In this document: piece after piece, positions 17,709 through 25,742 of the stretch | Layout of the letters: each line of letters starts with the position of its first letter | Numbering within the stretch: position 1 is the stretch's first letter | Source: Nisaea sp. | GTDB taxonomy: Bacteria; Pseudomonadota; Alphaproteobacteria; Thalassobaculales; Thalassobaculaceae | Reading direction: 5' to 3' | Assembly (NCBI RefSeq): GCF_017640745.1 | Contig: NZ_JAEPQA010000007.1 | Location: 62,001-126,000 of the forward strand | DNA: 64,000 nt | Program-made: the position numbers and the translations under genes | The notes under the pieces: model-generated | Databases searched by the model: none | What the model was told of the DNA's origin: nothing | The model's input: only the letters and a program-made list of their open reading frames with translations

Positions 17709-19004
17709 ATGACAGCTTCCAACGCACCGGCCTCCGCCGGTCCGCGCGAGTTTTTCGGCGGACGGCTCAATCTCGAACAGCAGCGCAAGTGCGCGAAAGA
17801 GCTGCTGGAACTCGTGCGCGACGGCGACCCGCAGGCCTGCGGCCGGGTCAATACCCATCACCCGAACGCAAACATCGACGACTTCAAGCTCGCCGAGGCG
17901 CAACTCGTGATCGCGCGGGAAAACGGGTTCCTCAGCTGGCCGCGCATGAAGGCGCATATCGAGCGCCTCCGCTTCGACCAGCTTCGTATCGAGGCGGGCA
18001 AGCCGGATCTGCCCGATACGCCCGAGACGACGCATATCCGCTGCGGCGAGGATATCCGGCACAGCCTTGAGGTCGGAGGCTTCAAGGGACGCTTCCTCGA
18101 ATTCTCCGATCCCTACTGCCAGGGGCCTGTTCCGCGGGTGCCGCAGGCCGAGTTCATTTCGCGCCGGGCGGACTTCATCGCGGGAGCCTACGGCCGCGCG
18201 CAGGAAGAAGCGGAGGCCCGCCTAAAGGCCGAATACGCCGCCGTAGAGAAGCTGGCGGAGGGCGCGCCGGCGGTGCTCTGGTTCGAGCATGACCATTACG
18301 ATCAGCTGATTCTGGCGCGTCTTCTTTCGTCCTTCCACCGGACGGAGACGCGGCCGGATCTGAAGATGATCTGCGTCGGTCAGGTGCCGGGCGTGCAGGA
18401 CTTCGTCGGCCTCGGCCAGCTTCACCCGGAAGTGCTGCTCTGGCTCTGGGAATACGAACAGCGTCCGGTGACGGAGGAGCAACTCGCGCTCGGCGCGCGG
18501 GTCTGGGACGCGGTGACCGATGCGAGTCCGTCGGCGCTGGCGGAGATCGCCGCCGCCGGGACCCCGGCATTGCAACTGATGGCGCCGGCGCTCCGGCGCC
18601 ACCTGGCGGAGCTTCCGGCCCCCAAAACCGGGCTCGGCATGACCCAGCGGATCACCCTGTCGATCCTGGATGACCTCGGTGACATGCCGGCCGGCCAGAT
18701 CTTCCAGATCCTGATGGCGCGGCGGGAGCCGTTGCCGTTCCTCGGCGACCTGATGTTCTGGCACGTGCTGACCGAACTCGCGAAGAGCACCGATCCGGTG
18801 ATCCTGATGGACCCGGAGAGCGCGGGTCAGCCCTGGCCGAAGCGGGTCTTCTCCCTACGCGATGCGGGCCGGCGCGTGCTCGCCGGCGAGGAGGATTACG
18901 TCTCGATCCAGCGCGGTGTGCGCTGGGTCGGCGGGGTCGAGATCCGCCCGGGCCGCTCGGCCTGGCGTTGGGACGAGGAAAAGGGCGAGGTGCTGAGGGC
19001 CTGA
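17709..19004 (+). CDS. DUF1835 domain-containing protein
   Basis: The 431-residue soluble protein has the DUF1835 pattern from about residue 95: HIRCGEDIRHSL, then FSDPYCQGPVP, LWFEHDHYDQLILARLL and a C-terminal part resembling DUF3658 (a RPGRSAWRWDE end). The family is of unknown function; the aspartate- and histidine-rich motifs look catalytic or ligand-binding. The first 90 residues form an extra helical region (NTHHPNANIDDFKLAEAQL) reminiscent of an ankyrin-like repeat often fused to this domain. GAGGGA precedes the ATG by about seven bases. Confidence 0.75.
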   Translation: MTASNAPASAGPREFFGGRLNLEQQRKCAKELLELVRDGDPQACGRVNTHHPNANIDDFKLAEAQLVIARENGFLSWPRMKAHIERLRFDQLRIEAGKPDLPDTPETTHIRCGEDIRHSLEVGGFKGRFLEFSDPYCQGPVPRVPQAEFISRRADFIAGAYGRAQEEAEARLKAEYAAVEKLAEGAPAVLWFEHDHYDQLILARLLSSFHRTETRPDLKMICVGQVPGVQDFVGLGQLHPEVLLWLWEYEQRPVTEEQLALGARVWDAVTDASPSALAEIAAAGTPALQLMAPALRRHLAELPAPKTGLGMTQRITLSILDDLGDMPAGQIFQILMARREPLPFLGDLMFWHVLTELAKSTDPVILMDPESAGQPWPKRVFSLRDAGRRVLAGEEDYVSIQRGVRWVGGVEIRPGRSAWRWDEEKGEVLRA

Positions 19005-19045
19005 TCCGGCTTGGAGTGCCGCGCCCTCCGCATTAGCATTGGCGA

Positions 19046-19825
19046 ATGCTGCGCGAAGCTTTCACCTATCTGACGACCCCGTGTCCGCAGCCTTATCGGC
19101 GCATGGGGTTCCTCACCGAATGCGTCGGGATCGAGAGCCGCTACCGGCGAAACCGGGACGCGTGGGCGCCGCATCTCGATCGGAGCCGGAAGCTGATTCT
19201 CGCTGCGGCCGAGCGGTGCGAAACGAGGGACACGGTTCTCATCTTCGGCGCCGGGCTGCTCTACGACATCCCGCTTTCCGCTCTACTCGGGCGTTTCGAC
19301 AGGATCGTTCTGGCGGACCTGCTTTTCATGGGGCCGGCAAGACGTGCGGCCAGGAGCAATCCGCGGCTGGAACTCGCGACGCTGGACGTGACCAATTCCC
19401 TGGATGCGCTTGCGGACGGCAGGAGGGATCTGTCGGTGCCGACGGCCTATCTCGACGACCCGTCGATCTCCCTTGTCGTCTCCGCGAACGTGCTCTCCCA
19501 GCTCTCGATCGTGCCGAACGAGTATCTTGAACGCAGGTTTTCCCAGAGCGAGGCGGCGGGCGAGGACCTGGGCCGGGGTCTGGTGCGCGCCCATCTCGAC
19601 TATCTCGGGTCCTTCGCCTGCCCGGTGGCGCTGATCACCGATGAGGCCCGCATCATCCGCGACCGTTCTGGCGCCGTGAGCGGAACGGTCTCTGCGCTCC
19701 ACGAGGTTCCCTTGCCGGAGGGCGGGGAAAGCTGGAACTGGGATATCTGCCCGCTCGGCGAGATCGACCGGGACCATTCGGTGACGCATCGGGTACGGGG
19801 ATATTCGGGCTATCCAAAGAACTGA
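19046..19825 (+). CDS. Conserved-looking protein of unknown function, Rossmann-like
   Basis: I do not recognise this 259-residue protein with certainty. VLIFGAGLLYDIPL near residue 64, followed by a VLADLLF strand about 25 residues later, looks like the nucleotide-binding start of a Rossmann or SAM-methyltransferase fold, and SLVVSANVLSQLSIVP near residue 141 is in the place of a methyltransferase motif IV. There is no signal peptide or membrane segment. Codon use matches the neighbours, so it is a real gene. It begins 41 bases after the DUF1835 gene and converges on the DUF1028 gene with an eight-base gap. A SAM-dependent methyltransferase is the best guess, with low certainty. Confidence 0.6.
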   Translation: MLREAFTYLTTPCPQPYRRMGFLTECVGIESRYRRNRDAWAPHLDRSRKLILAAAERCETRDTVLIFGAGLLYDIPLSALLGRFDRIVLADLLFMGPARRAARSNPRLELATLDVTNSLDALADGRRDLSVPTAYLDDPSISLVVSANVLSQLSIVPNEYLERRFSQSEAAGEDLGRGLVRAHLDYLGSFACPVALITDEARIIRDRSGAVSGTVSALHEVPLPEGGESWNWDICPLGEIDRDHSVTHRVRGYSGYPKN

Positions 19826-19833
19826 GGGGAATC

Positions 19834-20538
19834 TCAGCGACCGCGGTGCGCCAGTACGAATCTTTCGCGCTCAGCATGATCCACGATCCCGGCGAAATCC
19901 TGTGTCCTGCCCATGGTCTGCATATAGGCGCGCCGCGTGTCGGCGTAGATCGTGAACAGCCGGCGCAGTTCGGCGATCGGCTCCGCATGGTCGTCGACGC
20001 GGATGTCGGCCTCCCGGTAGGGCTCGCTGCCCTGGATGATGAGTGCCGCGGACTGCTTGCCGCGCTTGTCGCCGCCGGCGGCCTCGCCGGCTTCGAGCGC
20101 GGTCAGCAGGCGGTCGCCGAATTCCTGGCCGGCGGAGGCCTCGTAGCGCGCGAGTGTCTCGGCGACGACCGCCGGGCCGGCCAGCATGTTGCCGGCGACG
20201 GTGACGTTCTCGCCCGAGGCGTGTCCGCACCAGTCGACGCAGGCGGCTCCGGTGTGGGTGAAAGTGTCGCCACGCGCGTCGACCCCGTGCACCTGCCGGA
20301 TATCCCGGCCTTCGTCATGGCCAAGGGTCATCCGGAGCGCGTCCCCGACCGGCAGGCCTTTTGCCATCAGCTCGATGCCGAGCGCGCCATGCATCGGATT
20401 GGTATGGGCCTGTGTCGAGAGTGCGCCGGTTCCGGCCCGCGCCCAGGGGCAGATCGCGCCGACGGCGAAGGCGCAGGTGGAGATGGCGATGCCGAACCGG
20501 CCTGTCTCCGGTTCCCGTGCGACGATAGACCACGTCAT
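19834..20538 (-). CDS. DUF1028 family protein (Ntn-hydrolase-like)
   Basis: The 234-residue protein matches the DUF1028 family, which has an Ntn-hydrolase-like fold and unproved activity. TWSIVAREPETGRFGIAISTCAFAVG at the N-terminus and the SENVTVAGNML-like segment (here GENVTVAGNML near residue 112) are family hallmarks; the catalytic position after the first methionine is a threonine. The ATG at 20538 is preceded by AGG-containing sequence. Members are often encoded beside peptide transporters or amino-acid catabolic genes; here the importer lies 1.7 kb away, which may be chance. Confidence 0.85.
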   Translation of the reverse strand: MTWSIVAREPETGRFGIAISTCAFAVGAICPWARAGTGALSTQAHTNPMHGALGIELMAKGLPVGDALRMTLGHDEGRDIRQVHGVDARGDTFTHTGAACVDWCGHASGENVTVAGNMLAGPAVVAETLARYEASAGQEFGDRLLTALEAGEAAGGDKRGKQSAALIIQGSEPYREADIRVDDHAEPIAELRRLFTIYADTRRAYMQTMGRTQDFAGIVDHAERERFVLAHRGR

Positions 20539-20617
20539 GACCTGTTCCCGTTTTCGCTGTTTCGGGCGAGAGTGCGCCCGGAACTGATATCGGTCAAATC
20601 CGTAAGGGTCTCGGACG

Positions 20618-20860
20618 ATGCGCAACATCATCCTTCTCGCGGTCTCGCTCTTCGCGCTGCTCGGCTTCTCGCTCTGGGGTGTGTGGGAGCTCTGGTTCTC
20701 GGTCGATGGCGAGGCGGTGATGAGCATTCATGGCTTCATCGCGCTCGCTTTAGGCTCGGTGTTCACGCTGCTGCTCGGCGGTGGTCTGATGTGGCTCGCC
20801 TTCTACAGTTCGAAGCATGGCTACGACGAGCGCGAGATCGATCCCGACGACGAGCGTTAG
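20618..20860 (+). CDS. Small two-helix membrane protein
   Basis: The 80-residue product has two clear membrane helices (about residues 3-25 and 39-63) and an acidic, charged C-terminal tail (DEREIDPDDER). I recognise no named family, but the hydrophobic pattern and codon use support a real gene. It lies between DUF1028 (divergent) and the MerR gene (convergent). The stop codons of this gene and the MerR gene share four bases (TTAG). Confidence 0.65.
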   Translation: MRNIILLAVSLFALLGFSLWGVWELWFSVDGEAVMSIHGFIALALGSVFTLLLGGGLMWLAFYSSKHGYDEREIDPDDER

Positions 20861-21327
20861 GCCGTGGCCTTGTAGGGCATGGTCTCCACGGGCTCGTGCT
20901 CCTCGGCGCAGCATTTCTCATGATCTGACAGCACGCTGATCACCCTGCAATCGGCGACGGTGCCGTGCGAGCAGGTCTCGACCATCCGCTTCAGTTCTCC
21001 CTCCAGCGCCTGCAGCCGGCCGATGCGCCGCCGGACTTCCGTCAGGTGCCGGCGGCAGATGGCATCCGCCTCGGCGCAGGAGGCGGCGGGCCGGTCGGTC
21101 ATTTCCAGCAGTTCGCGGATCGCGTCCAGCGGAAAGCCGAAATCGCGTGCATGCTTGATGAAGGCCAGCCGGTCGAGCTGGTCCTGCCCGTAGATCCGCT
21201 GGTTCCCCGAGGTCCGGGCCGGTTCAGGCAGCAGGCCGATGCTCTCGTAATAGCGGATCGTCTGCACCTTGGTGCCGGTGCGCTTCGCCAGATCGCCGAT
21301 CGGGTAATGCGGGGCGGTGTGGGTCAT
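20857..21327 (-). CDS. MerR family metal-responsive regulator
   Basis: The 156-residue protein is a MerR-type activator. The winged-helix part is YPIGDLAKRTGTKVQTIRYYESIGLLPEPART at 8-40, followed by the dimerisation helix. Metal-sensing cysteines occur at CAEADAIC-like (near 83-89), in TCSHGTVADC (near 118-127) and a CC pair near residue 139 with nearby histidine. The pattern resembles CadR/PbrR/ZntR-like sensors of divalent metals. It diverges from a CDF exporter across a typical MerR operator. The ATG at 21327 is chosen from the conserved opening. Confidence 0.88.
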   Translation of the reverse strand: MTHTAPHYPIGDLAKRTGTKVQTIRYYESIGLLPEPARTSGNQRIYGQDQLDRLAFIKHARDFGFPLDAIRELLEMTDRPAASCAEADAICRRHLTEVRRRIGRLQALEGELKRMVETCSHGTVADCRVISVLSDHEKCCAEEHEPVETMPYKATA

Positions 21328-21341
21328 GGCGGATTTCCCTC

Positions 21342-21373
21342 TTGAACCTACAGTCGCTGTAGCTCCCATATTG
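21342..21373 (+). promoter_or_regulatory. MerR-type operator-promoter of the cation exporter
   Basis: TTGAAC (21342-21347) and CATATT (21368-21373) are separated by 20 bases, longer than normal, as MerR-regulated promoters require. The spacer contains the perfect dyad CTACAG-TCG-CTGTAG (21348-21362). It lies between the divergent MerR gene and the exporter. Confidence 0.75.
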
Positions 21374-21406
21374 GACCCATCGAAGGAAAAGTCGAGGAGC
21401 GGACCG

Positions 21407-22033
21407 ATGTCCGGCTGTTGCGGTCACGATCATGACAATGTGGTTTTCGAGGGCATGTCGCCCGCCTACCGGCGCGCGCTCTGGGCGGTGATCCTGATCA
21501 ACGGTGCCATGTTCGTCATCGAGATGGCGGCAGGGTTCGGCGCGGGCTCTATGGCGCTGAAGGCGGACGCGCTCGACTTCCTCGCGGACACCGCGACCTA
21601 CGCGCTCAGCTTCTATGTCATCGGCAAGGCGGCGAAAGTGCGCGCCAGCGCGGCTCTCTTCAAGGGTGTTTCGCTTGCCTGCATGGGGCTCTGGGTGTTC
21701 GGCTCGACGGCCTATCAGGTGCTGGTGGTCGGGGTGCCGGAAGCCGCGATCATGAGCACGGTGGGCGTGCTCGCCTTCGTCGCGAACATGGCGAGCGTCG
21801 GCCTGCTGTTCCGGTTCCGCGACGGGGATGCGAATGTCCGCTCGGTCTGGCTCTGTTCGCGCAACGACGCGATCGGCAACATCGCCGTGGTGCTGGCCGC
21901 GGCCGGTGTCTGGCAGACCGGAAACGGCTGGCCCGATCTGATCGTCGCCGGAATCATGGCCGGTCTGTTCTGCTGGTCCTCGTTCCAGATCATCCGCCAG
22001 GGCGTCGGAGAAATGCGGGCTGTGGAGGCCTGA
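21407..22033 (+). CDS. Cation diffusion facilitator (CDF) type efflux transporter
   Basis: The 208-residue inner-membrane protein has about six transmembrane helices and matches the short CDF exporters that swap protons for divalent cations. Metal-site residues are visible in KADALDFLAD (helix II) and CSRNDAIGN (helix V). The N-terminus (GCCGHDHDN) offers soft metal ligands. The cytosolic C-terminal domain of full-length CDFs is missing, as in other small family members. GAGGAG lies eight bases before the ATG. It is controlled by the divergent MerR gene; the metal is likely zinc, cadmium, lead or cobalt. Confidence 0.88.
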   Translation: MSGCCGHDHDNVVFEGMSPAYRRALWAVILINGAMFVIEMAAGFGAGSMALKADALDFLADTATYALSFYVIGKAAKVRASAALFKGVSLACMGLWVFGSTAYQVLVVGVPEAAIMSTVGVLAFVANMASVGLLFRFRDGDANVRSVWLCSRNDAIGNIAVVLAAAGVWQTGNGWPDLIVAGIMAGLFCWSSFQIIRQGVGEMRAVEA

Positions 22034-22105
22034 TCCGTGTCTCGTGCTGCTTGTGCGCGATCAGACTATTTCCGCTTTACGTGTGCTTGGACACCCCGGG
22101 TTTCA

Positions 22106-22135
22106 TTGACTCGGTGATGGTGCGATGCAAAAAAT
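22106..22135 (+). promoter_or_regulatory. Candidate promoter of the ABC importer operon
   Basis: TTGACT (22106-22111) is followed 18 bases later by AAAAAT (22130-22135), about 75 bases before the binding-protein gene. The -35 is good and the -10 matches four of six bases. Confidence 0.35.
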
Positions 22136-22207
22136 ATTGTCACTAACCGGTAAAGACGGGGCCAACCCCGCGCTCTCCGAGTAAAAATCAGAACAGGGGA
22201 TAAAAAC

Positions 22208-23788
22208 ATGATTGGTTGGACACGACGCAGCCTTCTGGCTCTCGTCGCCATGGCCCTGCCATTGGCAGGCGCGCCGACGCTGGCAAGCGCTGAAAAGGTA
22301 CTGCGGGTCATCCCGCACGCGGACCTCAAGAACCTCGATCCGATCTGGACGACGGCCTATATCACCCGCAACCATGCCTATCTCATCTATGACACGCTCT
22401 TCGCGATGGATGAGAACTTCAAGCCGCAGCCGCAGATGGTCGACACCTGGGAGACCTCCTCGGACGGCAAGGTCTGGACCTTCAAGCTCCGCGACGGGCT
22501 GAAGTTCCATGACGGCGCACCGGTGACCTCGACGGACGTGATCGCCTCCCTGAAGCGCTGGGGCGCGCGAGACGGCATGGGCCAGAAGCTCATGGAGCAG
22601 ATGGACGAGATGGTCGCGGTCGACGACAAGACCTTCCAGTTCAAGCTGAAGACCGCCTACGGCCTGGTTCTGGAGTCGATCGGCAAGATTTCCTCCAACG
22701 TGCCGTTCATCATGCCGGCACGCATCGCTGCGACCGACCCGTTCGAGCAGATCTCCGAGCATATCGGCTCCGGCCCGTTCAAGTTCGAGGCCGACCAGTG
22801 GGTGCCCGGCTCGACGGTCGTCTACACCAAGTTCGCGGACTACGTCCCGCGCAAGGAAGCGCCGTCCGCGGCCTCCGGCGGCAAGATCGCCAAGGTGGAC
22901 AAGGTCATCTGGACCTACTTCCCGGACCAGACCACGGCAATGAACGCGCTGATCGCCGGCGAGATCGATTACTTCGAACAGCCCTCGACCGACCTGATGC
23001 CGCTGCTTTCCGCGGCGGAAGGCGTGACCGTCGAGGTCAATGACCCGCTCGGCAATATCGGCTTCGCGCGCTTCAACCACCTGCTGCCGCCGTTCGACAA
23101 GGTCGAGATCCGGCAGGCTGCGATCATGGCCATGAAGCAGGAAGACTACCTGGCGGGTGCGATCGGCGATCCGCAGTTCTGGAAGACCTGCTACTCGGTC
23201 TATCCGTGCGGCACGCCGCTGGCGTCCGAAGTCGCCGCCGAGAACATCAAGACCGGTGACACGGAGAAGGCCGCCGCCGCACTCAAGGCCGCGGGCTATG
23301 ACGGCACGCCGGTCGTGATCATGCATCCGACCGACATCCCGGTGCTCTCCGCCTTCACGCTGATCACCGGCGAGAAGCTGCGCAAGGCCGGCTTCAATGT
23401 CGACATGCAGGCGATGGACTGGTCCACGCTGACCTCCCGCCGGGCCAAGCGCGATCCGGTTTCCGAGGGCGGCTGGAACATCTTCCACACCTGGTGGATC
23501 GGTGCCGACGTGATCGACCCGATGGCCATCGCCTTCTCCGGCGACCCGGCCAAGGGCTGGTTCGGCTGGCCGACGGACGAGGAACTGGAAAAGGCGCGCG
23601 CCGCCTTCGCCAACGCCTCGAGCCAGGAAGAGAAGATCGCCGCCGGCCACAAGGTGCAGGAGCGCCTCTGGAAGATCGGTGCGTCCGGTCAGCTTGGTCA
23701 GTTCTTCGTTCCGGTCGCCTACCGGAACAATGTGAAGGGCCTGATCAAGTCGCCGGTCCAGTTCTTCTGGAACCTGTCGGTCGACTGA
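22208..23788 (+). CDS. ABC transporter substrate-binding protein, peptide/SBP_bac_5 family
   Basis: The 526-residue periplasmic protein captures the substrate for the importer encoded downstream. The signal peptide ends near ASA at residue 28; TRRSLLAL resembles a twin-arginine motif, so Tat export is possible. The body carries the SBP_bac_5 landmarks: NLDPIWTT, YDTLFAMDENFKPQPQMVD, WTFKLRDGLKFHDGAPV near residue 90 and a C-terminal PVAYRNNVKGL. AGGGG precedes the ATG. A perfect hairpin follows the gene. Substrates of this family include peptides, opines, nickel and glutathione; none is indicated here. Confidence 0.92.
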   Translation: MIGWTRRSLLALVAMALPLAGAPTLASAEKVLRVIPHADLKNLDPIWTTAYITRNHAYLIYDTLFAMDENFKPQPQMVDTWETSSDGKVWTFKLRDGLKFHDGAPVTSTDVIASLKRWGARDGMGQKLMEQMDEMVAVDDKTFQFKLKTAYGLVLESIGKISSNVPFIMPARIAATDPFEQISEHIGSGPFKFEADQWVPGSTVVYTKFADYVPRKEAPSAASGGKIAKVDKVIWTYFPDQTTAMNALIAGEIDYFEQPSTDLMPLLSAAEGVTVEVNDPLGNIGFARFNHLLPPFDKVEIRQAAIMAMKQEDYLAGAIGDPQFWKTCYSVYPCGTPLASEVAAENIKTGDTEKAAAALKAAGYDGTPVVIMHPTDIPVLSAFTLITGEKLRKAGFNVDMQAMDWSTLTSRRAKRDPVSEGGWNIFHTWWIGADVIDPMAIAFSGDPAKGWFGWPTDEELEKARAAFANASSQEEKIAAGHKVQERLWKIGASGQLGQFFVPVAYRNNVKGLIKSPVQFFWNLSVD

Positions 23789-23804
23789 TACCCCATCTGA
23801 AGGA

Positions 23805-23830
23805 GCCGCCCGGGCCTGATCCCGGGCGGC
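23805..23830 (+). terminator. Strong hairpin after the binding-protein gene
   Basis: GCCGCCCGGG and CCCGGGCGGC form a perfect ten-base stem around a six-base loop. There is no T-run, so it more likely stabilises or partly terminates the binding-protein mRNA, letting the binding protein exceed the membrane parts. A weaker GC hairpin follows near 23852-23868. Confidence 0.6.
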
Positions 23831-23904
23831 CCCTCTGCAATGCCTCCGCGAGGCCGCCTTTCCGGGCGGATCTCGCGCGACGGCTTTGAGGAGTGAGCAT
23901 CTCC

Positions 23905-24849
23905 ATGCTGACCTATGTGCTGAAGCGCGTGCTCTCGACCGTCCCGGTGATGGCAATCGTCGCGGTCCTCGTCTTCATGCTGCTGCGCCTCGCGCCGGGC
24001 GATCCGGCGGCGGTGATCGCCGGTGACTACGCGACGGCCGAGGATGTGGAGCGGATCCGCACCCAGCTCGGCCTCAACGATCCGATCCCGGTACAGCTCT
24101 GGCACTGGCTGATGCAGCTGGCCTCGGGCGATCTCGGGACCGCCATCTTCTCGAAGAAATCCGTGGTCGAACTGATCGGCCAGCGTATCGAGCCGACGTT
24201 GCTGCTGTCGCTCTGCACCATCGTCTTCGCAGTCGCCGTGGCGGTGCCGCTCGGCACCATTGCAGCCTGGAAATCGGGCTCGATCGTCGACCGCGTGGTC
24301 ATGCTGTTTTCCGTCGGGGGCTTCTCGGTTCCCGTCTTCGTGCTTGCCTATTGCCTGATCTATGTGCTGGCGATGTGGCTGAAGATATTACCGGTACAGG
24401 GCTACAAATCGCCCTTTGACCACGGCCTGCTGACCTTCCTCAGGCACATGGTGCTGCCGGTGATGGCGCTCTCCGTGATCTTCATCGCCCTGATCGCGCG
24501 CATGACCCGCGCTTCCGTCATGGAGGTGCTTGAAGAGGATTACGTCCGCACCGCCCGCGCCAAGGGGCAGTCGGAATGGAAGATCCTGATTCATCACGCA
24601 CTCCGGAACGCGGCGGTGCCGATCGTCACCGTGATCGGCGTCGGCATCGCACTCCTGATCGGCGGCGTCGTGGTGACCGAGTCGGTCTTCAACATACCCG
24701 GGCTCGGGCGCCTCGTGCTGGATGCCGTGCTGGCGCGCGACTATCCGGTGATCCAGGGGCTGATCCTGTTCTTCAGCTTCATCTACATCCTGATCAACCT
24801 GCTGATTGACCTGTCCTACACGCTCTTCGACCCGAGGATCCGGTACTGA
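23905..24849 (+). CDS. ABC transporter permease, DppB type
   Basis: The 314-residue inner-membrane protein is the first permease of the peptide-type importer, with about six helices. LRLAPGDPA near residue 30 and the EAA-loop region DYVRTARAKGQSEWKILIHHALRNA near residue 210, which contacts the ATPase, are typical of DppB. ATG at 23905 is favoured over GTG at 23893, as GAGGAG (23888-23893) lies 11 bases before the ATG. The stop overlaps the next permease (TGATG). Confidence 0.92.
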   Translation: MLTYVLKRVLSTVPVMAIVAVLVFMLLRLAPGDPAAVIAGDYATAEDVERIRTQLGLNDPIPVQLWHWLMQLASGDLGTAIFSKKSVVELIGQRIEPTLLLSLCTIVFAVAVAVPLGTIAAWKSGSIVDRVVMLFSVGGFSVPVFVLAYCLIYVLAMWLKILPVQGYKSPFDHGLLTFLRHMVLPVMALSVIFIALIARMTRASVMEVLEEDYVRTARAKGQSEWKILIHHALRNAAVPIVTVIGVGIALLIGGVVVTESVFNIPGLGRLVLDAVLARDYPVIQGLILFFSFIYILINLLIDLSYTLFDPRIRY

Positions 24850-25742
24850 TGGCTGCCGCAGAGACACCCGAGCTCTCCGCCGAGGCGGACCTCTCCGAAA
24901 AGACGCAGCCCTCGACCCTCAGGCTGGTGCTGCGCAACAAGGCCGTCTTCTGGGGCGGCTTGCTGCTGCTGGCGATGGTCGCAATCGCGATCATCGGTCC
25001 GTTCTTCACCGTCGCCCCGACCGAGCAGAACGTGATGAGCAGGCTCAAGGCGCCGTCCTCGGCCTTCTGGTTCGGGACCGATTTCCTCGGCCGCGACGTC
25101 TTCTCGCGCGTGGTTCACGGCGGGCGGATCTCGCTTGTCGTCGGCATCTCGGTCGCCCTGATCGCCACAGCCATCGGTATGGTGACGGGCATGATCGCGG
25201 GATATATCCGCTGGCTTGATGCCCCGGTCATGCGGGTGATGGACGGGCTCATGGCGATCCCGGCGATCCTGCTCGCCATCGCGATGATCGCGATCTCGGG
25301 TGCGACGCTGACCACGGTCATCGTCGCCATTACCATCCCGGAAGTACCCCGCGTCGTGCGTCTGGTGCGCTCCGTCGTGCTGACGGTCCGCGAGGAGCCC
25401 TATGTCGAGGCCGCCATCGCTGCCGGGACGCGGCTGCCCTTCATCCTGATCCGTCATATCCTGCCCAACACCATCGCGCCGATGATCGTGCAGGCGACCT
25501 ATATCTGCGGTGCGGCGATGCTGACGGAATCGATCCTGGGCTTCCTCGGGGCCGGCATCCCGCCGGAAATCCCGAGCTGGGGGAACATCATGTCGGAGGG
25601 CCGGACCTACTTCCAGCTCACCCCCTGGATCATTTTCTATCCCGGTGTCGCGCTGGCGCTGACCGTGCTTGCCGTCAATATCGTCGGCGACGGGCTGCGT
25701 GACACGCTCGATCCCCGTATTGCGAGGAAGATGCGCGCATGA
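24849..25742 (+). CDS. ABC transporter permease, DppC type
   Basis: The 297-residue second permease begins in the stop of the first and ends overlapping the ATPase (ATGA). It has a soluble N-terminal segment, then six helices. [21 protein letters not shown] near residue 75 is the DppC signature, and the EAA loop is [14 protein letters not shown] near residue 182. The C-terminal WGNIMSEGR segment is also typical. It forms the channel with the DppB-type subunit. Confidence 0.93.
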   Translation: MAAAETPELSAEADLSEKTQPSTLRLVLRNKAVFWGGLLLLAMVAIAIIGPFFTVAPTEQNVMSRLKAPSSAFWFGTDFLGRDVFSRVVHGGRISLVVGISVALIATAIGMVTGMIAGYIRWLDAPVMRVMDGLMAIPAILLAIAMIAISGATLTTVIVAITIPEVPRVVRLVRSVVLTVREEPYVEAAIAAGTRLPFILIRHILPNTIAPMIVQATYICGAAMLTESILGFLGAGIPPEIPSWGNIMSEGRTYFQLTPWIIFYPGVALALTVLAVNIVGDGLRDTLDPRIARKMRA

